Shown in pieces: positions 54,365 through 64,000 of a DNA stretch of 64,000 nucleotides; positions within the stretch are counted from its first letter, which is position 1, and each line of letters begins with the position of its first letter. The notes under the pieces are model-generated. The model was not told the origin of the DNA. It made no database searches and was given only the letters and a program-made list of their open reading frames with translations. The position numbers and the translations under genes are program-made. The stretch covers positions 1,426,001-1,490,000 of the forward strand of contig JAUZTG010000020.1 of assembly GCA_030734395.1 (NCBI GenBank). The letters are read 5' to 3'. The DNA is from Sarocladium kiliense. Lineage: Eukaryota; Ascomycota; Sordariomycetes; Hypocreales; Sarocladiaceae.

Positions 54365-55546
54365 GCAATGAGTAACCCAACTCTCCGCTTCACAGCGGAA
54401 CATGGCCTTGCAAAGGTAGGACGATCGATACTTTTGAGCGAAACATGAGATTGGAAACCGAAGCAAGAGACAGTCAGAGACAGAAACAGAGACAGAGAGA
54501 GATCAGTACATAAGGTGAGTAAGTCAATACAGATGTGTTGGAGAATATTATCGTGCTTCTTGTGACAGCCCTTTTGAATTCCGGATCAACTGCCCCCAAA
54601 TGCCTTCTCAATTAAGGTGGATGTAAAATTGTGTATTCTGTTGTATGTGGACGCTGGTTGCCAATACGGATGAGGCTCCAGCAACCCACAACTCGCATGT
54701 GAAGGGGGTGACAATAGTCCGACCTCAATTATTTTGTCAGCCCATGTCATGCCCGCCCCATCTCTTCCGTTCGCTCCCGTTCGTTCTTGTCTCTTGTCTC
54801 TTTTATCGGCGACCACCTTTGCCAACTCATCGTGCACAAAGCCACAACCCACAGCATCGCCAATCCTCCGAGGTTCACCGGAGGTCCATCGGATCATGTA
54901 CCACACCTTCCCTTGAAACGGTAATCCCTGTCGCTGCAGCCCGTGCTGATTGAGGCGGACTGCTCGTGACACTGCTCAACCACACAATTCACGGCATTTC
55001 TGTGAAGGCCGGGGACCAACGGGGGGATGCAACATCCGATGCCCTCTCTTGTATGGCGCTTGCTGACACTTCCCCTCTCCGCCGAGGGGGGTCGGCATTG
55101 GGCACCTAGGCATCGCTGCTGCGAGCCGGAATGCAGAACATAGGTTGCATCGGCTGCTGGGCTCTGGCTCTCGCGATGGAGGGCAGTGAATGGAAGCGCT
55201 GAGTCGTGGCATTGCAGAGCTGCAAATGATGCGGTGCCAGCTGAACTGACGCTGTGGGAGGAGTGCTCATGCTCACTTGCGCACCATCTGCCTCCAGGAA
55301 TCTCTCACCACAACGAAGGGCAGTGCTCCAAGCTGTGTAACCCACGACGCATGAAAGCGCTGGCAGGCAAAGTCACCGGCCTCGATAATGCGCCCACGTC
55401 GTCTTCGAGCAATAGGTATCTATGTCCTGTGCCCCAAGCTCTTGTGCTTCCCACTTTCTCTCTCCCTCCGTAAATTCCTCAACTCCTACAGAGCCTTCTA
55501 TTTGCCTCCCCATAGCCCATCTTATCTCTCCTTGTCCGACACGGAA
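54365..55546. other. Intergenic
   Basis: 1.2 kb without a supported gene. It contains a purine-rich simple repeat at 54469-54503 and C/T-rich sequence before the next start codon. Frames at 54586-54972 and 55186-55473 show no domain. Confidence 0.45.
54469..54503. repeat. Imperfect (CAGAGA)n purine-rich repeat
   Basis: An imperfect CAGAGA/CAGAAA array of about 35 bp lies downstream of the small Cys-rich gene and is non-coding. Confidence 0.7.
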
Positions 55547-56386
55547 ATGGCTCTCACCCACGGACTTCTGGGTACCGTTGGCGAGCCAGGCAAGGTCATC
55601 ACGGCCTGTACGGAGGTATCCATCTTTCTGATCGACGCTTGGGCGTTGCGCGTTCCACTTTCCCGCATTCGCATCACTGTGAAGCCCGAGCCATGCACAG
55701 TCCCGTTCAGCACGAACGTCTACTCCATTCAAGAAATCTCAGGACTCCACGGCCGCTTCAGACTCGTGTACAACTGCCGCCATGATCAACTCACCGACGT
55801 CGACGATTGCTCGGCTTGTGACAAGGGCACCGTTCTTGACAAGACACCTCAGATCGACCGAGTCATGTTCGAAGACGTTCCCTTACTTGCCATGGAGTGG
55901 CTGAGCCGCAACCTGACTGCCATCGGCGCGAAGGGCTACGTCAAGATGCAACCGGGCATTGTCAGAGAGATCGAGTGGTGGCTCGAACACCCTGAAGAGA
56001 AGCCGCAAATCGACTTGGACTTTCACACTACTTTCTTCGGAGCTAACCGCACTCCAATCCCTTGGGCCATTCTGTGTGCTGAACGTTACAACTTTGCAGA
56101 CGTTGACATCAACAACCTCAAGCCGAAAACCAAGGATAAGGATGAGGATGTCCACATGGGCAACACCAGTTCACCCGGATCTGCATCACAATCGACAGCT
56201 CCCACCTTTCCCGCAAGTATTACAAATGTTCTCGCACCGACCACTCCAACCCGCGCCGAGCAAGGGATTCGGGAGCTGTACTGGGATCCGGTGTACGACG
56301 CACACGACCAGAACGTGGTGCCGAACGTTGATGACTGGCCTGATGAGTTCCCACCCATCTTCGCTTTCCCCATGCGAGCTTGGTGA
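55547..56386 (+). CDS. Hypothetical protein (orphan), 279 aa
   Basis: This single-exon protein is not assignable to a family by eye. I start it at the ATG at 55547, giving MALTHGLLGTVGEPG; the 53 in-frame codons upstream are Leu/Ser-rich and look like translated C/T leader. No signal peptide or membrane segment follows. Visible features are a compact Cys cluster (about 95-115, YNCRH...DDCSACDKG) that might bind a metal, a helical middle (MEWLSRNLTAIGAKGYVKM), an acidic Lys/Asp/Glu patch (about 190-200) and a Ser/Thr/Pro-rich linker. The Trp/Asp/Pro-rich C-terminus is NVDDWPDEFPPIFAFPMRAW. Codon use is uniform, which supports coding. Confidence 0.6.
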   Translation: MALTHGLLGTVGEPGKVITACTEVSIFLIDAWALRVPLSRIRITVKPEPCTVPFSTNVYSIQEISGLHGRFRLVYNCRHDQLTDVDDCSACDKGTVLDKTPQIDRVMFEDVPLLAMEWLSRNLTAIGAKGYVKMQPGIVREIEWWLEHPEEKPQIDLDFHTTFFGANRTPIPWAILCAERYNFADVDINNLKPKTKDKDEDVHMGNTSSPGSASQSTAPTFPASITNVLAPTTPTRAEQGIRELYWDPVYDAHDQNVVPNVDDWPDEFPPIFAFPMRAW

Positions 56387-57299
56387 ACTTTAGGATGCTT
56401 GAATCAGGAAAGGATTTCAGATTGTCATGACAAAAGGCAGGATTGTTTCTTTCACAGCGATGGTACCACGGAATAAACGAAGACTTACAAGCTAGACACT
56501 GGTCACAACCTTCTCTGCCTTGCAATCTTCTCGATATGGCATGGAGCAATAAGGAGTCTTTCGGGTCATGTATGGTATAGTTTTGATACTCACAACGCTT
56601 TTGCCTCTGCTCGTACGAGCCGGATAGATGTTACCGGTGAACAGGAGACCCGGTAAAGTCCTATAGTATGTATTGATTGATGAATTTGCTCGAGAATTCC
56701 TGCCACTCAATCGTTCGTGACACGCCCTCGTCACCCTCTTCCTGCTAGGCTGAGAATACAACTCACCTTTGCCTAGCATTAGCTCCCTTGTAAGCACCCA
56801 CAGGATCGATCTCCTGTTTAGAGCAAGTGCCGGATCTGGCGATGCCACTGCACCTCCTTGTGCACTAGTGCAACGCAGTACTACCCTCGCTGGTGGCGGC
56901 CCTAGGAGACACGCCGTCTCGAATTTATATCATGCAGCTGGAAATACTTAGGGTTCTCTTGATTCAGGATCGTCGGATCGCGATTTCGAAAGTCTGATGA
57001 TGTGAATTCTCCCATTGTCGTCTAAGGTTCAATTGAATCGCGGTCATTCCACGCCTCTGAGCCATTCCGAAGAGACCCGCGGATAGTGAACGCGCTGAGT
57101 CAACGATGTATTCTTCGAACATGCTTGATGATGATAGGCATCCAACTGAATCACTGTCAAGACGTCTCTCTGACCATCAGGAAGTGTGCCTATAATATGT
57201 CCAGACTTGCCGAACTTTAGTTGAGTTGTTTAAATTTGGACAAGAGAGCGAAACTCGCATGAGAACAGAGCATATTCCACAGACAACACATTTGCAAAC
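56387..57299. other. Intergenic
   Basis: 0.9 kb with no supported gene. Minus-strand frames at 56220-56848 are unrecognised and overlap the end of the upstream gene. AT content rises toward the next start codon, as in a promoter. Confidence 0.45.
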
Positions 57300-57716
57300 A
57301 TGAACTACAAACTCTACGTTCTTGTTATGAAGGATGGCACCTGGCGCATGTGCCCGTATGCTGATGGCTCCGACAAGCAGAACACTTGTCATCTGACAGG
57401 CAACAGCGCGACAACATTCAATTATGTCAAGGAAGCTATCAAGACAGATGATGCGAAGATCAGCAGCCGGGAGTTCGTGACCGATATCACGAGCGATAAG
57501 GCCAATGTCTCCGTTCAGGATGCGATGGAACTGGCGTTCAAGATGGATCTGCGCCGTAGACCAGATGTTTTCAAGTTGAAGGAGCCTGTGGCTGACCCCA
57601 ATGTTGAGAAAACTGGTAATTGGAGCCAAACCTTCATTATCTTGACCTTGGAAAGGTTGGAGAAGGACAAGGTCGTCAAGGAGGGAACGGCAGAGGAGTT
57701 CAAGAAGAAGGTGTAA
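57300..57716 (+). CDS. Small hypothetical protein, 138 aa
   Basis: This is a single-exon, 138-residue protein of no recognised family. The sequence is hydrophilic and looks globular: a beta-like start (MNYKLYVLVMKDGTWRMCPY), a mixed middle with VTDITSDKANVSVQDAMELAF, and a Lys-rich amphipathic C-terminal helix (LERLEKDKVVKEGTAEEFKKKV). No secretion signal or membrane segment is present. It is clearly coding-like in composition and preceded by an A/T-rich leader. Function is unknown. Confidence 0.6.
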   Translation: MNYKLYVLVMKDGTWRMCPYADGSDKQNTCHLTGNSATTFNYVKEAIKTDDAKISSREFVTDITSDKANVSVQDAMELAFKMDLRRRPDVFKLKEPVADPNVEKTGNWSQTFIILTLERLEKDKVVKEGTAEEFKKKV

Positions 57717-58793
57717 ACTTGTCTAGACCCCGAAGCAGCTGTCTCCCTTACAAGCAGGCGACCTTTCAACGGCCGAGCCGCATGGTGTGCTACTATGCGA
57801 TAGGCAGAGCCCTATTGCCGTAGAATAAATGAGAAACTCTCATCTCTCTCAGTGAACTAAGATCTGCCCATGAGGCCTTACTGAGCACATGCGATGTGAG
57901 GGAATTTCTGCATCTTGGAAACTAAAGTACATGGTCTTCTTGAACTTGTATTGTTCTTTGTGTAGTGTTTGATTACTAAAATGTGCGTCGCAATGTAAGG
58001 CCGCAGCCCGACCTTCGCGGTCTCCATCGATCACAGTCTAGGTTCGGAGGCCGCAGGTACTTTCTCTACAGCCAGCGTCCAGGCTACATCATCTGATAAG
58101 TGCTTCATGGCAGCCGATCTTGAACATCCATAAAGCGGCCCTCAGAGCCCTCTGTGTGCAACGACAGGCCACGCCATTACCACGGTGATGTCAGCCTTAG
58201 TCCATGGTGTCGACCATTCTCGTTCTATCTGCGATACACATTTACCATCGCGAATCTGAACATGGCGAAAGCGTAGCGAGCATGTATCCGAGGCCAACAC
58301 GTGTCTGGCAATTGATGTGTGGCTCAGTTCGGTGGCCTGGGCCAGGCGCGTATTCTGATGCATCCTGCGGTTGTTGGCTCTGCACTCCATTGTGATGAAC
58401 AAGGGCTGACCAACAGACCAGCCACCTTCACGGTCTGCCCCATCATGCTGAAACTTAAGACAGGCGGTTAGACTCAACCGCTTCGGTTCCTGGAATCAAC
58501 ACGTAGCATCGTTCATCCTGCCACGACGCAGGGGGAGCTCCGTGTTTGAAGTGGCGCCTGTGGCCTGGAGGGCGGCCGTGTAATGCACAATCCAGCCAGG
58601 CTGCCCAGAACCCAGTTGCTGAAGGGACTTGTCGATAATGTTTACGGCTCATCCATGGGATCGGCTGTACGATTGATGTTTTCTTGCAATATGATCAATC
58701 AGCCACTTGTGGTGGTGACACTTCCTGCGTCCTACATCGAAACCTTGACCAATTCGTCTGTCAACAACACTTCACATTGCCCATGCCAGAGCC
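57717..58793. other. Intergenic upstream of the dynamin-like gene
   Basis: 1.08 kb with no supported gene; small frames at 58142-58652 (-) are unrecognised. It includes the promoter of the dynamin-like gene. Confidence 0.45.
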
Positions 58794-61700
58794 ATGGCAG
58801 CCATCGACTCCACGGCTTTGAATGAGCTGTACAGCGTGGACGTAAGGACTCTCTTCGCCACCATCGACAAACTGTCCGCTCTGGGCGTTGGCGGGATTGC
58901 TCCTTTTCCTCAGATCATCGTCGTTGGAGACCAGTCATGTGGGAAGTCCTCCGTATTGGAGGCCATTTCCCACATCCATTTCCCTGCGAAAGGAGACGGC
59001 TGTACCCAGTTCACGATCGAGGTGGTGTTGCACCCAAGCAATCATTGCTCTGTCGCTGCCACCGTTCACTTTGCCGATGGCACGTCGCCAGCCCATTCGC
59101 TGCATATTACAGACTTCAAGCAGGACGACATCCGTGGCATTATCGAAGAAGCGAAGGAAAAGATGGGAATATCGGAAAATGCGACCGGTTTCTCAAAAGA
59201 TGTTTTGCGTCTGGAGATCGAAGGCCCTGACCTACCTCCCCTCACGCTGATCGACCTGCCTGGCATGATTCCTACCGCAACAGCGAAGCAATCTGAGGAA
59301 GACAAAGAAACCGTCATGGAACTTGCAAGGAGCTACATGAAGATGCCAAACAGCATTATTCTCGCAATCATTCCTGCCGATACCCAATTTGCCAGTCAAG
59401 CAATTATGCAGGAAGCGACCAAGCACGACCCTATGAAGACACGGACGCTCGGTGTGATAACCAAACCTGATATGCTTCAGCTGGCATCCTCTAGCGGAAG
59501 AGACTTTGTGCGTCGCATTAAGAGCCGCGATGCTGTATATGACTTGCCACTTGGCTGGCAAGTGCTGCGCAATCGAGCAGACAACGAGGTGGACTTCAGT
59601 TCCCGAGAGACCATGGAAGAGGAGTTCTTCAAGTCTGGTCACTGGGCTTTGATTCCTCCAAGGAGTCGTGGCATTACCTCTTTACGAGCGAAGCTCAGCC
59701 GTATACTGCTTGATCATATCAAGAAAGGGGTGCCGGCTCTTCTAGAGAACCTTCAGGACAAGCTATCTAAGAGGAAAGTCGAGTTGGAGCAACTGGGGCC
59801 ACCTAGGAATTCGCCGGAAGATATGAGATCCTATCTCATTGATATCGCTAGCAGCTTCGACCACCTGGTTCGCGATGGCGTTCAAGGACGATATATCCAT
59901 CCGTTTTATCACGGGTGGAAGGGAAGAGACTGGCGTCTTCGAGCCCAGCTGAGGAATCTCAGCAAGTCATTACGGCACGTCCTCCTGACGTTCGGATGTA
60001 ACCAGGCAGTAACCGAGCGGCCAGGCTGGACTAGTCCACGGTCGTCTGTGCCCAATGGGTTTCTCAAGAAGTTTATGAAAGTGCACCAATACACTGACAA
60101 CCTGCCTCGGCCGACGCCTATTACCTGGGCGCAATTGAACTACGGGCTTGAGCGCCAGGCTGCCACTCATCAAGGGATGGAGTTTCCAGGCTATGTCAAC
60201 ACGGATATCGCAATGCGCTTCTTCCATTCGCAATCAATGCCATGGAGGTGCATCGCTGAAAGGCATATCAAAGTAGTTTTGGATGTGACCAAAGCATACG
60301 TGGAAGCCATCTTTGAGCACCTCATTGGCCCTTTCAGCTCGAACAGCACCACGCGAGCCATTCTCTCTACCGTGGTGGATGACTACTTCGACGCGAAGGA
60401 AAAGGTTCTTACAGCCAAGCTAGAGGAACTTCTGCGACCATACCAGGACGGTTATGCACTCCCTCTCGACGCAGACTTCAATGAGATGATGGATAGGAGC
60501 GCCGCTCAACGCACCGCCTTCGCTGCAGATGTCGGGGGGGATATCGAACCTCGGAGGGACACGAGGACGACCAGTGGTAGACTTGCGACAGAACTGATCA
60601 TCGACACGGTGCAGACATTCTACGATGTGAGTTTCCCGAAGGTGTGTAATTCAGTGATTCGCGAAACCAACTGATTGCATTTTCAAGATGGCCCTCCAGA
60701 CCTTCACAGACAATGTGAACATCCTTGCGGTTGAGAGCTGTCTCGTGCAGGATATCTCCAACATCTTCACCCCAAGACAAGTGAGCAATATGGACAATAG
60801 CAAGCTGAAGAAGCTCGCTGCCGAGTCTCAAGAAGTGCGTGCCTCTCGCTCCCGGCTCAAAGAGGAGATCCGGCTCCTCGAGGAAGGGTTGGAGCGGTGT
60901 CGGCCTTATAGGCCAAGAGCAGTCTTGAATGGTGAGTATTTGCTTCTGCAGCAACGTGATTACCGACTGCCTTGTACTGATGCAGCAGCAGTTCCGTCTC
61001 ATACTTGTGCCACTTCGTTCGGACCCCAAGCGGATGCTTCCCAGGGGATCCCTACATGTCCGGTGAAAGTCAAGCTGCCTCCTTCCAAACCCCCAGCGGA
61101 TCAGGAGACGCACCCAGTCCCGCCAGCGGCCTCATCCACACAGAGAGGGCCACCTACACCACCGCCAACAACCGTACCCGACCCGACGACTACGAAAGCT
61201 CCCATCTTCTCCTTCGATTGTCCTCCGGGCACTGGTCTGTTCGGCAGCAAACCAGTACGACCTAATGGGTCCGATCCGAAAACAACGCAGGCGACTGTCG
61301 GGACTACCGGCCATTCGCAAGGGGTGCCGCATAGCTCGACGTCAGACATGAGCAGAGGAGAAAGGCCAGTCAGTGTTTTAGCCGACGCTGCCAAGCAACA
61401 AGGGCAGGCATTCCAGAACAAACAGTCGGGATCGATATTCTCAAGTCCTAGCAGGGCAATCCCGGCAACAACTACCAACAAAACGACTGCCATGACAGGA
61501 AATATATTTGGCAGCTTTTCAGCATCATCTCCGGGCTCTGCGAGCTCGGCATCAGAGCCATCAGGACTTGGAGGCAGCCTTTCAGCTTCGTCCTCTGCGT
61601 CACCGAACCGTACTTCCCAATCACGATCAACCTCTTTACTTGATGGCGCATCTTCTACGACGACGCCTAGCCCTCAGCCGCGATCAGGCGGCTTGTTCGG

Positions 61701-61893
61701 TAACTCATCTGCTACAAAAGCAACTGTCTCTGCACCGCAGTCAGGCGGGCTATTTGGTGGCGGGGTTTACACACCATTTCCTACCTCCCAACCACAGTCA
61801 ACCTCGATCTTTGGTGTCTTACCTGATTCAAAGACGCCTAGCTCCAAGGCAGCGACTGCAGTGACGGGAGGACTTTCCCCCAAGAATTCATAA
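58794..61893 (+). CDS. Dynamin/Mx-type GTPase with a C-terminal FG-repeat-like extension
   Basis: This is a large GTPase of the dynamin superfamily; the nearest type is fungal Mx/Vps1-like, without PH or classical Pro-rich domains. Exons 58794-60626, 60688-60931 and 60986-61893 give 994 residues. G-domain motifs are intact: P-loop GDQSCGKS (45-52), Thr71 in the switch, DLPG (154-157) and TKPD (223-226). A helical stalk follows, and the GED starts at the exon 2 junction (TFYDMALQTFTDNVNILAVESCLVQDI, about 608-634) and runs to about 690. Beyond it, about 300 residues are Ser/Thr/Pro-rich and disordered, with six FG dipeptides: three GLFG, two IFG and one SFG. GLFG motifs are otherwise typical of nucleoporins. 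The GTPase half looks fully active. A nuclear-pore link for the tail is inference. Confidence 0.9.
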
Positions 61894-62427
61894 ACTTCAT
61901 GGGATCCTTCTAGGGATGCCATCTCTAGACGTGTGAGTGATAGTTCGCCAAATAGCAGTGGATCTAGAGTCAACAGGCCTACACAGCCGGGTCCGTCTTC
62001 TACGTAATATAGAATGCGCAGAGCCACTACTGAGATGTAGTAATTAGATGGACCTCTGAAACCTGTTCCAGTGCAATCGTTTTTTGGTGTACTCTGGCAA
62101 GGTCACCAGAATCTGCGTGACGATGGTATTACAGATGCCTTCCAACATATATGCACATCTACCTGGTTTCTGCGCCTTTCTCCAGAAGAGATCAGATTGA
62201 AAGACTATGCCACCACCTTTCCTTAGAGCCCTGTTAGCAAGTGCGAGCCCCAGATTATGAGTTGCGCGACCGGGGACGTTGAAGGAGCCAGATTCAATCA
62301 AGGCCTCATCAAGGCCATTTTGCTCTTCCCGTAGCCCCTTTAGGGACAAGCTAGTCCGTATAATTCACGGCACACACATTCGGAAACATGGCCACCTGTA
62401 TCTTGTCAAAGGAGCTACGTTTATGTC
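61894..62427. other. Intergenic between converging genes
   Basis: About 0.5 kb between the stops of the dynamin-like gene (+) and the cyclase gene (-). A 101-codon frame at 62044-62349 (-) has no recognisable domain. Confidence 0.45.
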
Positions 62428-63608
62428 TTATAGAATGGCAACAGCGTTTCCAGGGCTCGCGACTCCTCCGGGGATCTAGTAAATGTGTTAACCGTCACGC
62501 TGCCACTTGTAACACATCGTGTACGCAAAGCTCACCTTCAAGGGCACACTGCACAAGAAAAACGTCCACCGGCGCCTCTCAGCACATTTCTTAGCCAAGA
62601 CCTCGAGATCAAACATCTCCCCAATTGGCAGGCCCCAGCCAGCTAGCGCCCACTGATGAATGCTGCAATCAGGATCATTGTAGGGGCCTGTGGCCGGTCC
62701 ACGCTCGAATCCCATAGCGTCCGAAGCAATTGCGGAGAAGCGGTTCTCCCAAAGCCACCTCATCGAGTCCTGGGTTGCCTCCAGACCCAGAAGACCGCCT
62801 GGCTGCCTATCTGGGAAGGTTTGCTGCTCCTGGGCGGAGAGGGAGTTGTATTGTGCAGTGAAACCGACACGTACAAAGAGAATATCGCCATGGCGTAGCT
62901 TGATGTCGTTCTCGGCCACGACTGCCTTGATCTCAGAAAGAAGTACAGCATTTGTTTCGAAGGGAGAGCGTTTGATGCCGTTCTTTTGTGCCCAGCTGTA
63001 CCAGTCAAGGAGTACGCCACGGCCAATAATACCACCATTGTTGGCATATGCTAGAGCGTTCAGTACATATTTAGCCTTTATTATTAACCAGGGTCGGTGC
63101 TATGGGGAATAGAACTTACCATCGATACCTAGAGGCCCTGATGTGTCGGCGAACTCCTCTTGCTTGTGGCCCTTGTAGAACTGTTTTGTCCTCTGATAAC
63201 CTACCAACCCAGACTTCTTAGCCGGTATTCTTTGCGTTCTTGCGGGCAAAACTCAACAGAAATTATCTCTGGTCTCTTACCGTAGTGGCGGAAGCCATCC
63301 CATTGGGTGCTGCTTTGTGTGTTGATACTGATGGCATCATCGTTCATCACCATAGGTGCCTTATTCAGGATTTTGTGCTCAAACTGCTGCCTCCCGAACG
63401 TAGGAAAGGATGGTTTGTCTAATGGCCAGTCCAAGGATATCCTGAGACCTTCCTTGATTTCAGTAGCAGCGTGGGCAACAACCTCTGGCGTGAGAAGGTT
63501 GAGCATCCCAAGCTCATTGTCAGGACCCCAAAGACCCCAGGCATTACCTGGTGGTCCCGACTTGTCGAGTGGGAGCTCCTCAAAGGAAGGGAATGATCTT
63601 TGAGTCAT
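62428..63608 (-). CDS. Cyclase-family protein (PF04199, kynurenine-formamidase-like fold)
   Basis: This is a member of the fungal putative-cyclase group of metal-dependent hydrolases; the substrate is unknown. Four exons (63608-63281, 63200-63120, 63050-62536, 62475-62428) give 323 residues in phase. The start PSFEELPLDKSGPPGNAWGLWGPDNELGMLNLLTPE is the family hallmark. The metal-site motif in this subgroup reads STQWDGFRHYGYQ, and a GVLLDW strand and a GDILFVRVGF block follow. A 48-nt last exon restores the conserved ending PLKIPGGVASPGNAVAIL; reading through its intron instead gives an aberrant tail. The ATG at 63608 is chosen because the in-frame ATG at 63704 adds only a leader-like stretch. 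Confidence 0.92.
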
Positions 63609-64000
63609 TGTGTGCAGAGGGGATGATACAGTGTGGTTGAGTGTAAGTGTGGACAGATGATTGCCGAATTGTATGTGAGATCGGTAAACCACTTTCAGCC
63701 ACAAACTAGGAGATGTTGGTCAAAGCAAAGAAGAAGCGGTTACGCGATGACACACAAACACGTGATGCAGGCGAGTTAGCCGAGCTGACAGCAGAGCCGC
63801 GTTAAATGTTTTGGCACTTTGTCAAATGGCCTGGAGTTGGTGCCAAACTGGTTAAACGATCGGCCAAGCGAGTTAACCGAGAGAGGAGTACACCAAGCGA
63901 ACCCTTTCTTACCAATCCGTCGGGTCGTAGTTGATGCCGACCAAGAGACGCCGGTGTTCACTGCATTAAGAAGTCGACATCGGACCCAGGTGTCCGGAAT
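63609..64000. other. Window end, no gene supported
   Basis: 392 nt upstream of the cyclase gene. A 61-codon minus-strand frame at 63776-63961 has no recognisable feature. A gene may continue beyond the window. Confidence 0.4.

Noticed and set aside
58794..60674. Treating the dynamin GTPase as a separate 626-residue gene ending at 60674, followed by another gene at 60688
   Set aside because: A 61-nt intron (60627-60687) joins the two in phase and restores the conserved GED, so they are one gene.

Overview
The window is nuclear DNA of a filamentous ascomycete (Pezizomycotina; the gene repertoire fits a Dothideomycete, but that is inference). The reasons are short introns (about 49-112 nt) with GTRNGT donors and CTRAC/CTGAC-like branch points, an N-terminal mitochondrial presequence, GPI-anchored wall proteins, a CFEM-like protein, and the fungus-restricted families DUF4470 and DUF3433. 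There are no operons, no bacterial signals, no CRISPR array, no rRNA, no tRNA that I could identify, and no intact transposon. Exon structures were worked out by hand from splice signals, reading phase and family similarity.

Layout, left to right. 0.5-7.2 kb: a short-chain dehydrogenase (+), a Krev-1/Rsr1-type Ras GTPase split into eight exons (-), and an unrecognised protein with a C-terminal membrane segment (-). 8.2-22.4 kb: EFR3 (-), a secreted M28 aminopeptidase (+), a DUF676-like alpha/beta hydrolase (+), and a MYND/DUF4470 protein (+). 23.3-29.0 kb: a small NIF3/CutA-like protein (+) converging on coatomer gamma SEC21 (-), which is divergent from the F1-ATPase chaperone ATP12 (+). 30.5-39.4 kb: a yapsin-like GPI aspartic protease (+), a peroxisomal-type acyl-CoA ligase (+), a TauD-like dioxygenase (-) and an UNC93-like MFS transporter (+). 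The last two share a promoter that holds four tandem 11-bp repeats. 39.4-44.8 kb holds no credible gene.

44.8-50.7 kb: a repeat-rich CFEM-like GPI protein (+), an apparently truncated DUF3433 membrane protein (+), and an aminoglycoside-phosphotransferase-fold protein whose two key aspartates are replaced (+). 51.2-57.7 kb: VMS1/ANKZF1 (-), a 67-residue Cys-rich protein (+) and two orphan proteins (+). 58.8-63.6 kb: a dynamin/Mx-type GTPase (+) whose C-terminal extension carries nucleoporin-like GLFG/IFG motifs, then a fungal cyclase-family (PF04199-type) protein (-).

Most genes are independent housekeeping functions: secretory traffic, PI4-kinase anchoring, ribosome quality control and ATP synthase assembly. 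The items most worth following are the dynamin-FG fusion, the putative pseudokinase beside the broken DUF3433 gene, the repeat-built CFEM-like protein, and the repeat-marked divergent promoter of the dioxygenase/transporter pair.
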